Positions 1-11,048 of a stretch of 64,000 nt of DNA are shown piece by piece. The position numbers were made by a program, and so were the translations under genes. The DNA comes from Takashimella koratensis (lineage: Eukaryota > Basidiomycota > Tremellomycetes > Trichosporonales > Tetragoniomycetaceae): positions 1,612,001-1,676,000 of the forward strand of contig BCKT01000005.1 of NCBI GenBank assembly GCA_003116875.1, in the 5' to 3' direction. The notes beneath the pieces were generated by a model. The model saw only the letters and a list, made by a program, of their open reading frames with translations. It was not told where the DNA came from and ran no database searches. Positions within the stretch are counted from its first letter, which is position 1; every line of letters begins with the position of its first letter.

Positions 1-353
1 GGTCGAAGGTGGGTTCAAGCCAAAAGAGTACAAGTGCTGATCCGAAGGTGATTGAGAGGAGCTGGGAGCGGAAACACCATGGTGGCGGACACAGGATGTC
101 ACTCTGGGTAGACGTTGAGATGGGACGGCCCTTTGAGCTAGAGGTGAGTATGGTAATGTAATTCAGCTGATAGAGTCACCAGGTTATCGTGGCATCCGTT
201 TACAAGTTGGCACGGAAGCTGGGGAAGGAGACACCGAGGTTGGATCTGGTGTATGCGCTGTTGAAGGGGCTGCAGGCACATTTGGTTGAGCAGCGCGACG
301 TTCAGGCTAGTGCAGCGAAGAGCGCCGCCGTTAAGGCAGCAGTCGCAGTATGA
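1..353 (+). CDS. 2-dehydropantoate 2-reductase (ketopantoate reductase), 3' end only
   Basis: Only the C-terminal part is inside the window. Exons read 3..143 and 183..353 with a 39-nt intron (gtgagt...ccag) in phase 0; the stop is TGA at 351-353. The second exon contains ARKLGKETPRLDLVYALLKG, which matches the end of the ApbA/PanE C-terminal domain, where a short loop with TPR.D..YAL.K is typical. Just before the intron is MGRPFELE, equivalent to the R.TE.E segment of that domain. Enzymes of this family reduce ketopantoate to pantoate with NADPH in pantothenate/CoA synthesis, but fungi carry several paralogs, so the substrate is not proven. The Ala-rich tail after the domain is normal length. 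The N-terminal Rossmann fold lies outside the window. Confidence 0.8.
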
Positions 354-730
354 GGACTGCGGTTCCCTGGGCAGTTTTGACGGTGTACATATTGGCTTTG
401 GGTCCCACATTATGCATTAGTCTTGCTTGATATCTTTCCTTCAGATCGCGAGCCTTTGTGCAATATTTATCACTTACCCGATAGCGGAGTCCTTGCAGAA
501 GCTTTGAAGATCTCTTCGGGAGACAACACATCCCATTGCCCTCAAAGCTTTACGCGCCAGACACCTTCCGAATCTCGGAGGCCGTGACGACCTAAGATTA
601 CCCTAGACGGCGGTGTCCGAACGGCTGCCAAAAGCCATTTAAACCCGGCGGACTTTGTCCGCCTCAGGTTCTGCCATTTAAACCCCCGGCCTCGCGTACC
701 TCTGACTGATCAACAATCACGACCGTCACA
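354..730. other. Intergenic stretch between ketopantoate reductase and MmgE/PrpD gene
   Basis: This is the 3' flank of the left gene and the promoter side of the right gene. I see no convincing ORF, TATA box, tRNA or repeat. Two similar short phrases about AAACCCGGCGG / AAACCCCCGGCC follow CATTT at about 636 and 676, which could be a small direct repeat in the 5' leader. Confidence 0.5.
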
Positions 731-2129
731 ATGACCTCTCCTTCAAGGACACTTGCCAGCTGGGCAGCTAGCTTACCTCGTTCGCGCACGGCCACTGCTT
801 TCCCCGAGGCGACGCAGGGGGTGATTGACCTCCTTGGCTGTCTAGTCGGCGGTGCTGCTGAATCTACTCCTCGAAAAGCTGCCCAGTTCGCCATTACTCT
901 CGGCCAGGGACGCTGCACCATCGTCGGTCACTCGACCAAGGTCTCTGCACCGGCAGCAGCGTTTGCCAACGCCGCTTCTGCACATATTCTCGATTTTGAC
1001 GACAGCTTCCGACCGCTCACTGGTCACCCGTCGTGTACTATCGTCCCGGCCATTTTGGCTGTCGCCGAGGACCGAGGCAAGTCCGGCGCCGACCTATTGG
1101 ACGCATACATCGTGGGCGTCGAAATCGCAGCGTCAATAGGGCGAGCGGAACCGAAACATCATGACGTAGGGTGGCATGGAACCGCGACTGTCGGTGTGGT
1201 CGCAACGGCGGTAGCGTGTGCGAGATTGATCGGGTTGGGAGAAGAGGGGATAGCCAGCGCGATTAGTATCGCTGTGAGTTCGGCGAGCGGGACTAGAGGG
1301 CAGATCGGGTACGACGTAAAGTGTATCCAACCTGGCTTCGCGGCAAGAGACGGGGTCACGGCGGCGTACCTTGCCGAGATTGGGATCAAGGGTGTTCCAG
1401 AAGCGCTCGCCGGGCCGTGGGGTTTCTCCTCACTCTACTGCATGCGAGGAAAGAATGTAGGTCAAGACCGTAGTGCTAGGGTTGACCAGTCAGGAGTCTG
1501 GCTCGTATACCGTACCCGGGGAAGATGAGCCACTGGCCATCGTCGAACCTGGAATCACATTCAAGCCCTACCCGACCTGCGGCAGTACCCATCGCACCCT
1601 CGCCGCCGTCTTCGACCTTTGCTCCAAATACCAGCTTACCGCGGACCAGATCGAGGGCATCGAGACGATCATTCCGTTCCTCAACACGGCCAACCTTCGA
1701 TACAACGATCCGACCAACGGCATGCAAGCCAAGTTCAGTATGTCTTACACTTGCGCCCTCGCCGTGTTGTACGGCCAGATCCGGTTGTCCGATTTCGAGG
1801 ACGCAGCGGTTCAACGGGCAGAGGTGCAAGCGTTCATGCCCAAGATCAAGATGGTAACTCTCCCAGGAAGCGAACACACCGACCTCACGTTCCTCGAGAT
1901 GCCATGCACGACCAAGATCACGCTCAAGACCGGTCAAGTGCTCGAGGATGTGCGATATGCACGAAAGGGAGAGAGGACGGATCCACTCTCGGCGAAAGAG
2001 GCGGCGGACAAATTTGAGGACTGCGTGAACGGGGTAATGGGAATCGAAGCGAGGGGCAAGCTGCTCGATACACTTTGGTCGCTTGGAGAGAAGAGGAGTG
2101 TAGTAGAGCTCATGTACAACCTGGCCTGA
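731..2129 (+). CDS. MmgE/PrpD family protein (2-methylcitrate dehydratase / cis-aconitate decarboxylase-like)
   Basis: Two exons, 731..1456 and 1494..2129, joined over a 37-nt intron, give 453 residues, the usual length for MmgE/PrpD proteins. The nearer acceptor at 1489 would break frame, so 1493 was chosen. The N-terminal all-helical domain carries the family pattern with ILDFDDSF followed by LTGHPS at about residues 88-102, and a Gly/Ala-rich helix region to about 220. The C-terminal domain begins near TFKPYPTCGSTHR, matching the conserved K.YP.C...H segment, and ends in ELMYNLA. Members act on tricarboxylic acids: 2-methylcitrate dehydratases in propionate breakdown, cis-aconitate decarboxylase in itaconate synthesis, or uncharacterised. 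The neighbours do not form a methylcitrate cycle cluster, so substrate is open. It appears intact. Confidence 0.88.
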
Positions 2130-2392
2130 ATATACCCAGCATGCATAAGTGTGTCACCGTCGAGTCAATCCCCGTCAGAGCCGTTGGTTGATGGTTGAAT
2201 GAAGGTTGAATGACCCGTCTCCCTCCCCACGTGGACTCCCTCGCTCGCCATCCAAACAACAGTCATCGCCATCACCTGTCTCATCTTGTTCTTGTTCTCT
2301 TCTCATCCCTCACCCTATCACCCCCCTTTCCTACCTTCCCAATCCTATCCTTCACCCTCAAACCATCCCCTATCCCATCCACCTCTCTCGCC

Positions 2393-3769
2393 ATGGACAT
2401 TGATCCTCCCGGTCCGTCCACTGCCCCACCTCTTGCCCCAGCGGCAACTACGACCCAGACTGCCGCGTCGCGATTCTGGGCGATCAAGGAGCTACGACCC
2501 TTCGTCTTCAAACATTTGGACAAGCGGTCTCTTGGCCGTTTTGCTCCACTCGATCAGAGGAGCTTCAACGACGCCCTTCCCCTTTTGTACCACAGCTTTG
2601 TGCATCCCCCTCCTCCGCTCCGGCCGATTCCTCCGCCGGTGAGTCCGGTTGTTGGACCCCCACTTCGTAGTCTCGCATATCCAGCTCCCTGTTTGGATTT
2701 GCCTCATGCTAACCGGTATCACTCGACGTAACTCGCTCCGTAGATACGCAACGCACTCTACATTAACTCGGTACGGGACCTGGAGCTCACGCACGACGTC
2801 ACCCCGTACACAGCGCGGCAATTCCGACAACTGATCGACCACCGCCAAATGTACCCGAATGTTGTCCGGTTCTCATCGACTGAGTATTCTACCTTCCCCA
2901 CCTTGACCTTCAACGTCAACGCAGACACCGTCGTTCACATCTGCCACGTAGATGATCAACCCCCCTATGAGCGCAATCACCCGGTCGACTATCGGAAATT
3001 TCCTCCAGGCTAATGGTTTATTGAAACTTATCGAACGGAGAGACCGTGGGAGAAGTCAAACAAATTCTCGTGGCCCACAGTTTTCCACTGCCTCGAGAGG
3101 TCATTGACAGACCGCGGTGAGCGGAAGTGCTTGGCAATGGAATGGACCCTCAAGCAGAAATCTCTCGCTCAGCTTCTGAACCGCCTTGAAACTCAACCCC
3201 AGTTCATCAACGAGACCGAGGTGTTTAAGGCATATGTCACATCATATACGATGGCGGATCTGGACCTCGCTGCACAGCTCATGCCTGCACTTCGACACTT
3301 GCAGATCGTTTGCAAGAAGGTCGCAACACTCAAAGCAAGAGATCAGCATCGACCCAACCTCTCCGCCAGTTTGATTCAATTCGGATGGTCTACCAAATTT
3401 CCTCATCTCGAACACCTCACTCTTGACGTCAACCCCGATGCCGTTCTATTGGATCTCACGAACGTACGACCTTGTGTTTTCAAAACCCTTCGCTTGACAT
3501 TGGTTCCACCATGCGATCGTTTCCGCCCCAACTCGATCCACGGATGGATTCATAGTGCCGACTACTTGCGCAGTCAAGATGTGGCACGTCTGCTTCACGC
3601 TGTGGTCGACATTGGTTGCTACGTTCACGTCGCTCTTTCGGTAGGTAACATGGACTGGCCGGACTACCCCTTCCGTGTCACTCATCAGCGGGTTCGAATC
3701 GACGAACGTTCCCGACCAGAACCAGGTACGACTTGGCGCTTGCATCCAAGATCGAGTCAAGGTTCATAA
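2393..3769 (+). pseudogene. F-box-like family member, dispersed copy with an in-frame stop
   Basis: The exon pattern is that of the 13-24 kb array: exon 1 2393..2638 holds the F-box-like stretch (RPFVFKHLDKRSLGRF, then a small-residue/LLYHSF helix), a phase-0 intron follows a Pro-rich end, and exon 2 2744..3769 opens with LYINSVRDLEL. The C-terminus has the family signature RPEPGTTWRLH before the stop at 3767-3769. The reading frame is continuous from 2744 to 3769 except for TAA at 3011-3013, at a place where paralogs read an aromatic residue before F.E. No plausible intron removes that codon. It is therefore a nonsense pseudogene, or the downstream part (first ATG at 3104, 221 aa) is expressed alone. 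A sequencing error is possible but no homopolymer is present. F-box proteins recruit targets to SCF ubiquitin ligases through Skp1; that role is inferred here. Confidence 0.6.
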
Positions 3770-5297
3770 GCCAATGTAAGCAGATACAACCTCCTACAAA
3801 TCGGGCTTGTGCTTATTAATGTACATTGCAGCTGTGTGTTATACAGACGCAACAACAATTTGACTCGTCTCGAAACAACGCCCTCAAACGCCACGTACAA
3901 TTTTCGACCCCCGCCCGTCCTCCGAGCATTCCGGACTCTTCTTTGCCGCCTCCCGGCTATCGACAGCGGCCCGACCCCAAGCCGCCCAACTCCAGCTCCT
4001 TTCCACCCTCCCATTTACTGTACCTACCCTCCTTCAACCCCCACCTCCTCTACCCTGGTCCCGCCTCTCATCCACTCCTTTGTTCCTGACACTCCGTGAC
4101 ATGTACCGCAACCTCCACCTCTCTTCTGCAACCTCCACCCTGATCCGCACCTTTGTTCCCGAACCCGTGACATGTATCCGTGAAGTCTCCTTGTTTGAAC
4201 TGACGTTTGACCTCCATCCCCACCTTGACAACCTTACATCTCTCCAAACGCGACCATTCCCTCACCCTCACAACGGGTCCAGGGTTCCGACTACAACACT
4301 GTGACACCTGATGCTCGTCTGAAACGCGTCGAAACATAGATGGAAGAAAAGAAAAGCAGCCGCGTCCAGCTCCTGGCCTCAACGCCCTCCTCGCGCCTCA
4401 TGTAGCGTGACGCAGCCCACATGGGCCGATTCTCACGGCGCTGGCCCATCATCAAAGTGAAGTGTTCCAGTTGCCGTTTCGTCATGGACAAGGGACGACC
4501 CGCAATCACAGATGTCCACATGGGCTCTGGTAACACACTGATCGTTTACCATCCATTCCCATCTACCATGTTCTTACCCCTTGACGGCCGATGGCGACGA
4601 TAATTACACCTCCCTTTCGTCGACTCGTCTCACCGTTTCTCACAGTTGACCACCTGTCACGTCCGTTCTCTCGCAGCAACTCTTCATCCCCGTCTTCATC
4701 TTCGGTCATTCGGCAGTCGTCTCCTAGGTCCGGATTCAGGCTCGACGCTCCTTCATCAGCCCTGCATCCTCTCCTCTCATGCCGAATACCCAGCGACTGT
4801 CATTACACCCACTTTCTACGTCTTGTCGTTAGTTACCGGCCCTCGACCGCCTTCGCCAATCAACGTTTCTTGTTCCCTTTCGTCGGAAGACATCTTGACG
4901 ACGCTGCGGTGTAACGCCTTTGACGCACACACTCGTTGATCCAGTGATCCGAGCTCTCAACTTTGTTCCCGCTTCGACGCCGGCCGTCGTCACACGCGTA
5001 GATACTGTTCCCTTCCTTCCTGATCGGTCGTTCTCACAGATCGGCACCCTCAAGCAGAACACTGTGTGCTCACCTAGGGTCCGTTGCCGTCTCCGAGGAC
5101 CCCGTTTGTTTCGAGAACGAACCTCGCGCTCGCCTCTACTCGTCGCCGGCCGACGGTCCTCCCTAGTCCCTCAAACCCTCGTCCCCTTGTCTGTCGTTGA
5201 CAATATATAAACTCTCGCTCCCACTTCACCCCTCACCTCGTTCATTCATCTCACCACACCCCCTTTCCCCCTCACAACACAGCGCCCTCTCTCCAGC
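3770..5297. other. 1.5-kb pyrimidine-rich intergenic region
   Basis: No ORF with homology I recognise. The plus strand is strongly C/T-rich, especially 4000-4120 and 4600-4900, as in fungal promoter and leader regions. It most likely holds the promoter of the thaumatin-like gene at its right end. No tRNA or transposon end was seen. Confidence 0.5.
5204..5210 (+). promoter_or_regulatory. TATA box of the thaumatin-like gene
   Basis: TATATAA lies 88 nt upstream of the ATG at 5298 and is followed by a C/T-rich leader (cacccctcacc...cccctttcccc), the usual architecture of a highly expressed fungal gene. Confidence 0.65.
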
Positions 5298-6855
5298 ATG
5301 ACACCCGTGTACCACCTCCTCCGGGTCCTCCCGGCTCTCGCGGTTCTGGCGCCCCTTGCTCTCGGCCGCACCATCACCGTCACAAACTCATGCCCATCTA
5401 CCATTTGGCCAGGCATGAACACTGGTACCGGCACGGTCCCCTCGCAAGCGACGGGCTGGGAGCTTGCAGCGGGCGCAACGACGACCTTTGACGTACCTGA
5501 AGACTGGACGGCTGGCCGTATCTGGGCGAGGACAGGTTGTACGACCGACTCAACGGGCGCCTTTGTGTGTCTCACGGGAAACTGCGGACCGGGTACTGGT
5601 GGTAGTCAGCTCTGGTAAGTCATCGACTTGAGCGTCTGACTGCGGAGATCACTGATCAGTACGGCTAACGGTACGGTACACAGCACCACTGGCGATACAC
5701 CACCCGCTACCCTCGCCGAGTTCACCTTGGCCAACCCGGGGACTGACAACTACGACATCTCCCTCGTCGACGGGTTTAACGTCCCCCTCAACATCGTCCC
5801 GTCCGACTCTAGCTGCACGGCGCCCCAATGCCAGAACAACGTCAACGCCGTCTGCCCCCCACTCCTGCGTACCGCTATCGACTCCACCGGTAAGCTAGAC
5901 TCTTCGCGCTCCTTGATGGATATCTGGGATTGATGAATTGCAGGAACCAATTTTGCGTGCGCGACCGCGTGCAACATGGGTTGGGGAGAGGAGGAATTTG
6001 GGAACAGGGATTGCTGCACAGGTAGGTCATGTCAGATGGGGCCTTGCCAGACTGACGGCATATAGGCGCATACGTCAACTCAACTCTGTGCCAGTCGTGC
6101 GGAGTCGACTTTTACAACGTCTTCAAGGACCAGTGCAACCAGGCGTACGCGGTGAGTTATACGGCTAATTCTTATTCGATTTTCTCTTTGCTGACTTACT
6201 TGTGTCTTAGTATGCCTACGATGAGAAGTCGGGAACGGCTCTTTGGACCTGTTCCTCGTCGCCAAACTACGAGATCATCTTCTGCCCGGCCGGTTCCAAC
6301 TTTCAGGGCACGTCCAACTCTGACGTCTCCGAAAAGTACGCCTCCGACACTGCCACCTGCACCTCCATTGCGACGACTTTCTCGGCGACCTTCTCTGTCG
6401 GTCCGAGCCCGAGTGTCGCGCAGACTTCAGGCACATTGAGCGTGGTAGCTACCAACGCCGCAGGCGTGGGTGGTCAAGCTGCGATTGGGATGAGCGCGTC
6501 GGCATCGTCTTCGTCGTCTGGATTCCCGGGTGGAACGTCGTTGAGTGTCACCTCGACCAGTGCGTCGAGCGGGCCGACGAGCTCGAACATAGGAGCGAGC
6601 AGCGGCGCGGTGGTCAACATCGCCGAAACCAGTGCTACAAGTAGCGCGCCGACGAGCAGCGGATCAGCTGGGTCATGTAAGGGTAATCCGCATGATGGTG
6701 GTGCGTTCCTCTCACCCATCAGCAAGCGACACGGGCGCAAGGTAAGTGGGGCGCTGGCAGTATTAGCAATGACTGGTTGCATTTATCAACGTGAAGACTG
6801 TGTTTGCTGACGATCTGCTTCATATTCGCTATGTCAGGCTCGTCGAGCGCACTGA
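5298..6855 (+). CDS. Secreted thaumatin-like protein (GH152-type) with Ser/Thr-rich tail
   Basis: Six exons, 5298..5614, 5684..5889, 5944..6021, 6066..6151, 6211..6741 and 6838..6855, give 411 residues. Residues 1-23 form a signal peptide (LPALAVLAPLALG) before RTITVTNSCPSTIWPG, the conserved thaumatin-domain opening. The domain continues with a Trp/Arg-rich strand (DWTAGRIWARTGC), LAEFTLA, YDISLVDGFNVPL and many paired Cys, ending around residue 250. A Ser/Thr/Ala-rich stretch of about 130 residues follows, likely O-glycosylated and wall-associated. The last exon adds only ARRAH, giving a basic C-terminus with no hydrophobic GPI signal. Family members bind or cleave beta-glucans and are secreted in basidiomycetes during wall remodelling. 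A TATA box sits 88 nt upstream. Confidence 0.9.
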
Positions 6856-7119
6856 ATGAAGGAAGAACAAGGAAGTCAAGTCAGAAGAATGAACAATGAA
6901 TATTATCTGTGCCGACATTTGCCTGAGACCTGTTCAAGCCTGCTACATACCCAACATCATACCCGATCCGAGTGACAACGAAGGTCAGTCAGCTAGGCAC
7001 CCGAGTGGACAAAGGATTAGTACATATCGGAAGGAAGTACACTCGATTGACTATGTACATACAATAGCTGCATGTCATGCCTTTTCTACCCTTTTTCGCC
7101 CAATTCCACGAATCTACTA

Positions 7120-9102
7120 CTAAAGCTTGAACCGGCGCGCGTGCGATAACAACAGATACAACTTGAAACACAGGGTTGCAAAGTCGTCACCTTTCAGTTC
7201 CTCAGGATACCCAGCACCAAGCTTATACGCCGCCGCATGACCCGAGATGATGGCGAGCTCGTGGGCGTTGACGAGGGTCCAAGCGCCTGCGAAGGTTGTG
7301 TGGGGGGAGGTCCGGTTCAAGAGCCAAACGAAGGGGACGACGAAAGCATAGTGGGTCCAGCTGTGACAGAGCTGGTGCCACCAGTCGACCCGGACTACGA
7401 AAGTGTCGGCAGTCAGCGTGAGGGTAGGAAGAGATGAAGTGACTCAGCCCATGAGAACGCACTGATCTTGTCTTGCTTGATCTCGTCCTTGGTCCATGTC
7501 TCGGCGTGTTTCTTGTTCAAGAAGATCGTCTGGAAGACGTGATTTTCAAGCGGGGCGTCCTTGTCAAGCTGATACTGGAATGCGCTGCAATCAAAGCACA
7601 TCTCCTGCGGATGGTCAGTGTGCCCCTTTTTGCAAAGAGGTAGGGGTAGTTAGGAGGCATACCAGCTTGCGGGGGTCTTGGGCGACCTGCTTGATTAGGT
7701 ACATCCTGGATTTGGTCAGATCTGAACAGCGCCGGTCTACATCTTACCAGATTCCTGGGAGTCGCCTACTTACGGCTTGAATGTATCACGACCTCGTTGG
7801 ACACGAGCTGTCCGGTCCGTTCCTGACAGGCTGGACACAGCTTGTCCCTCCTCGAACTCCATCGTGTAGTACTTTCGCATGTAATCCACATCCTAAGCCC
7901 CGTTGTCAACATCTATCCAACACTGAGCTTTGACATAGAAGGCACTTACCGTATGCGTCACGGTGACATCGTCTGCCCATTTGGTGTTCCCCAGCACCCA
8001 CTTCTCCATCCATCCGGCTTTCTTGCCCAACACCCTCTTCGCCGTGTCCGCCAAGCAGCACAACACAATCTCATCAAACTCTTCCTCGCTCTCTTCCAGG
8101 TCCGTATCCGCTCCATCGGGATTGTGTCCATCCTCCTGTTGTCGCCTAGGCAGAAGTCGGACCTTGACTGTGGGCTTACGGGTGATGACAGTGGTGAGTT
8201 CCGTGTTTAGTCGGACCGAGACGCCGCGGGAAGTGAGGAGGTCTTTCCATTTCCCGTAGAATTTGGTGGATTCGGGGAAGACAACCATGGGTGGGAGATT
8301 GGAAGACAATGCGTTCGAGTCGATAGGATACCACATTCCGTAAGTGGGCGAAGTGTAGAGACGCTCCATCATGACAGATGGGAGGTCGGGAGTTGCGTTA
8401 CCTGTCCCAAGGAACAGTGCCAAGCTGGGTAGGGGGGTGTCAGCTGGATCAGACCAAGCAATTGCTAGTGATCGTTGTCCCCCCGCGCACTCACCTTGGG
8501 TAGATCATGTAGTTGATAAACTCCTCACTGAGCCCGAATAGCTTGAGCGAAATCTTGATCGGGACCAATGCAAATACGACCTCAAACCACCTAATGATCT
8601 TGATCGCTCTCTCGAACCGCTTAATGTCCTTTTGATGCTTGTCCACCATGTGCGTTGGGAAGACATTGCTCCAGAACTTGTCGCCTTTCCCGAAACTGAC
8701 TTGGAGGTCGACAGGCTGGGCTTCGAAGCCCACTTTCTTGAAGTGGTGGAACGTGTGGTGATAGATGTATGAACCACCTTGGACGCCCTGGTTCATCCAC
8801 TTTGAGCCGTGTCGAGACTCGTCGATCGGGATCGAGAAGGATTGTCCACCGCAGTACGCCTGAGCGTCGATCAGTGTCACATCGAAGCGGTCGGGGTGTA
8901 GAGAGAGCGAGTCAGCGCAGGCCATGCCAGCGGCGCCCGCCCCGACCACGAGCACCCGCTTTCGGCGTGGATTTGGGGTGGTGGACGGTCGAGACGACGA
9001 CGTTGGGGAGGAAGAGGATAGCTTGGCGGGTGTGGCGTCGGCAGTGGATGGAGCGAGCGTCGGGACGGAGCTGGACGATGCCTGGCGGCGAGTGACTGGC
9101 AT
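7120..9102 (-). CDS. FAD/NAD(P)-binding amine-oxidase-like flavoprotein
   Basis: Six exons on the minus strand: 9102..8495, 8424..7950, 7892..7774, 7705..7663, 7604..7463 and 7394..7120, total 553 residues. After a Ser/Thr/Pro-rich N-terminus (about 48 residues) comes the dinucleotide motif RVLVVGAGAAGMACADSL, then the flavin segment GGQSFSIPID. A His-rich loop (YIYHHTFHHFKKVGF), a DEIVLCCLADTAKRVLG strand and an HGEW-type Trp/His region near the C-terminus (VDWWHQLCHSWTHYAF) follow. The fold is that of FAD-dependent amine oxidoreductases of the fungal type related to squalene/phytoene-desaturase-like proteins; substrate is unknown. All splice junctions are phase-consistent. No partner genes for a pathway are adjacent. 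Confidence 0.8.
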
Positions 9103-9752
9103 GATGGGAGACTGTTGAGCGTATGTGATGATGGGAGATTGTCAAACGATATGGGGAGAGCGATGAAGAAGTAAAGTACGATGGAGATTTAAAAAACCCA
9201 ATCGATCAGCGATCAGCGGTCAGCGATCGCTTGGAGCGAATTGCAATCGTCATCGAAAAGATGACATCCATCGAGTCCAACAGACTGCCAAGCCACAACC
9301 ACCTCCAATGCTCGATCTGTATGGTTCGGTGGGAGACTTCGAGTAGCCTTGCATAGCTGCCCATGCCGATACATGCATTGCTGACCTGGAAGTGGACATC
9401 GGCGCTTCGCATCGGTTGTTGATCGACATCGCGCAGTGACGTCATCCCCTAACAGTATCTTATCGGCCACATGATGAGAGGGTATGGTGAGAAACGGTCC
9501 CGACCTCAATGTACAGTATCTCTGGCATCCAACAGTAACTTGCGATGAAGAGGTAGGAAGAACAGGAGGGGCCGCAGGACATGCATGAGTTTAGGTCTGA
9601 GCAGCAAGTAGCTCCGCCTTACATATCACTACATGTCCGTCAGATACCCTCGCCGGGGCACCCTTACAGGTCGAAGACACACTCCACGGTTGTACAAACA
9701 CCAATCACACACCCTCATCACTCCTGTCGGCCGCCTCGACATATACGGTGCC
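9103..9752. other. Intergenic region between two convergent-to-divergent minus-strand genes
   Basis: The left half is promoter and 5' leader of the flavoprotein gene; the right half is 3' flank of the deaminase gene. It contains GATCAGCGATCAGCGGTCAGCGATCGC (9205-9232 region) as a short run of CAGCG repeats, but no gene or clear element. Confidence 0.45.
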
Positions 9753-10695
9753 CTAGGCAAGTGGGATATCCCCCTCTCCCTTCTTGGACTGATACGTCTC
9801 CGACAAACCTTCATACTGTTTCTTGACAGCTACGATCCGCGCCTCGGCTACGGCCTTGGCTTCGGCGGTGTTGAGCTCCTCGACGAGGTCACGCATTGAT
9901 CGAGAGGTCCAGAACGCGTTGGAACGGTTGTAGAGCGGTCGAGCGGCAAGGGTAGACTCGGTGTCTGTCGCGGTGGGAACGCGGAAGACCTGGTAAATTG
10001 GTTAGTAGGGAGGCTGAAGAGCAGGGGGTCCGTGAGATTGGGCGGAGAGTGAACCCGGAGGTTTGACGCTTACCTCCTCCAAGATGCGGATGTCGTGAGG
10101 GATAGCAAAGGCGTCTCGGGTGTCCTCGTACGTGTACAGGAAGTAGATGTTGTCAAAGCCGCCCCAGGTAATCCCACTCAAGCCTGAGAGGAGGTCAGCC
10201 GGTCTGTGTTTTAGATTACAAACATGCTGGCGGTCATGAAGCTACATATCAGAGCAGCCTCCACTCACATAGGGAACATGGCTCGTGAGTTGCAAAAAAG
10301 AGACAGTCGCTCGGCTTGGGTCGGGTGGCTGCAGGGATAGCGTAGAACTGCTGGATGCAGTTGATTTCGCCGTGCTGCGCAGGATGTTAGCGACGACCTC
10401 CTCCAGTTGGAAAGAGAGCATCCGCGTAGTCAAGTCATCCCTTCGTACTCGACTGCTGCCGTGAGGGCCTGAGACGTCCGCGGCGTTGCTAATCTCAATT
10501 GACACTTACAAGCAACGGCGACGCCGTCTCGTGGTTGGTCGCAGCAATAACGAGGGACAAGTCGCTCTTCCGGAAAATAGCCGCACCAAAGACTTTGCAG
10601 CCACTGGCCACACCCTCAGCGGTGAGCGGGATGATCGCATCGGTCGTGGTTTTCAGGAAGAGATCCAGCAGGACGTCAGCAGTTGGCTCGGGCAT
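9753..10695 (-). CDS. CMP/dCMP-type deaminase domain protein
   Basis: Four exons, 10695..10510, 10374..10269, 10183..10074 and 9989..9753, encode 212 residues. The zinc deaminase signature is complete: HGEINCIQQFY supplies the ligand His and catalytic Glu (HxE) at about residues 63-65, and EPCSLCLSGITW supplies the two Cys ligands (PCxxC). The second intron splits the codon of the second ligand Cys. Upstream is GCKVFGAAIF, the typical strand before the HxE motif. The family removes amino groups from cytosine, cytidine, dCMP, guanine or tRNA adenosine; overall length and the lone domain fit a free-base or nucleoside enzyme of the COG0590 type. The exact substrate cannot be read from sequence. 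The C-terminal helix is Ala/Glu/Lys-rich. Confidence 0.82.
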
Positions 10696-11048
10696 GTTGT
10701 CTAGTTCAGTGAGATGATAATGTGGAGAGAACGATGAGAAAGATGGTCAGTGGAGCTACAGGTGGGGTTGTGAAAAAAAAAAGGCTGGACCTCCGCCCCG
10801 GTGGGATCGGCGCGAGAGCAGAGGGAGCGGAGCGAAGCAGAGATAAGAGATAAGCGACGGTCATTGGTGGGGTTTATGTTGTTGCATTCAAACTACAGGC
10901 ATTCATCGAGCAATCACGACTTGGGCTTAGAGAATAGGCGAACGCTTGGGACGGACTGCGAGCTCTGCATACTTGGAATTGTACTGTAGGATGCTAAGCG
11001 GGAATGCAGCTATTGCTTCGAGCGTTCGGGTTGAACTCGTGCACGAGA
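10696..11048. other. Short intergenic gap with an A10 tract
   Basis: Contains the deaminase promoter, an A-rich run at about 10773-10782, and the 3' flank of the hydrolase gene. I see no gene here. Confidence 0.45.

Noticed and set aside
1457..1489. 33-nt intron in the MmgE/PrpD gene ending at 1489
   Set aside because: It gives the wrong frame for exon 2; the acceptor four bases on (1493) keeps frame.
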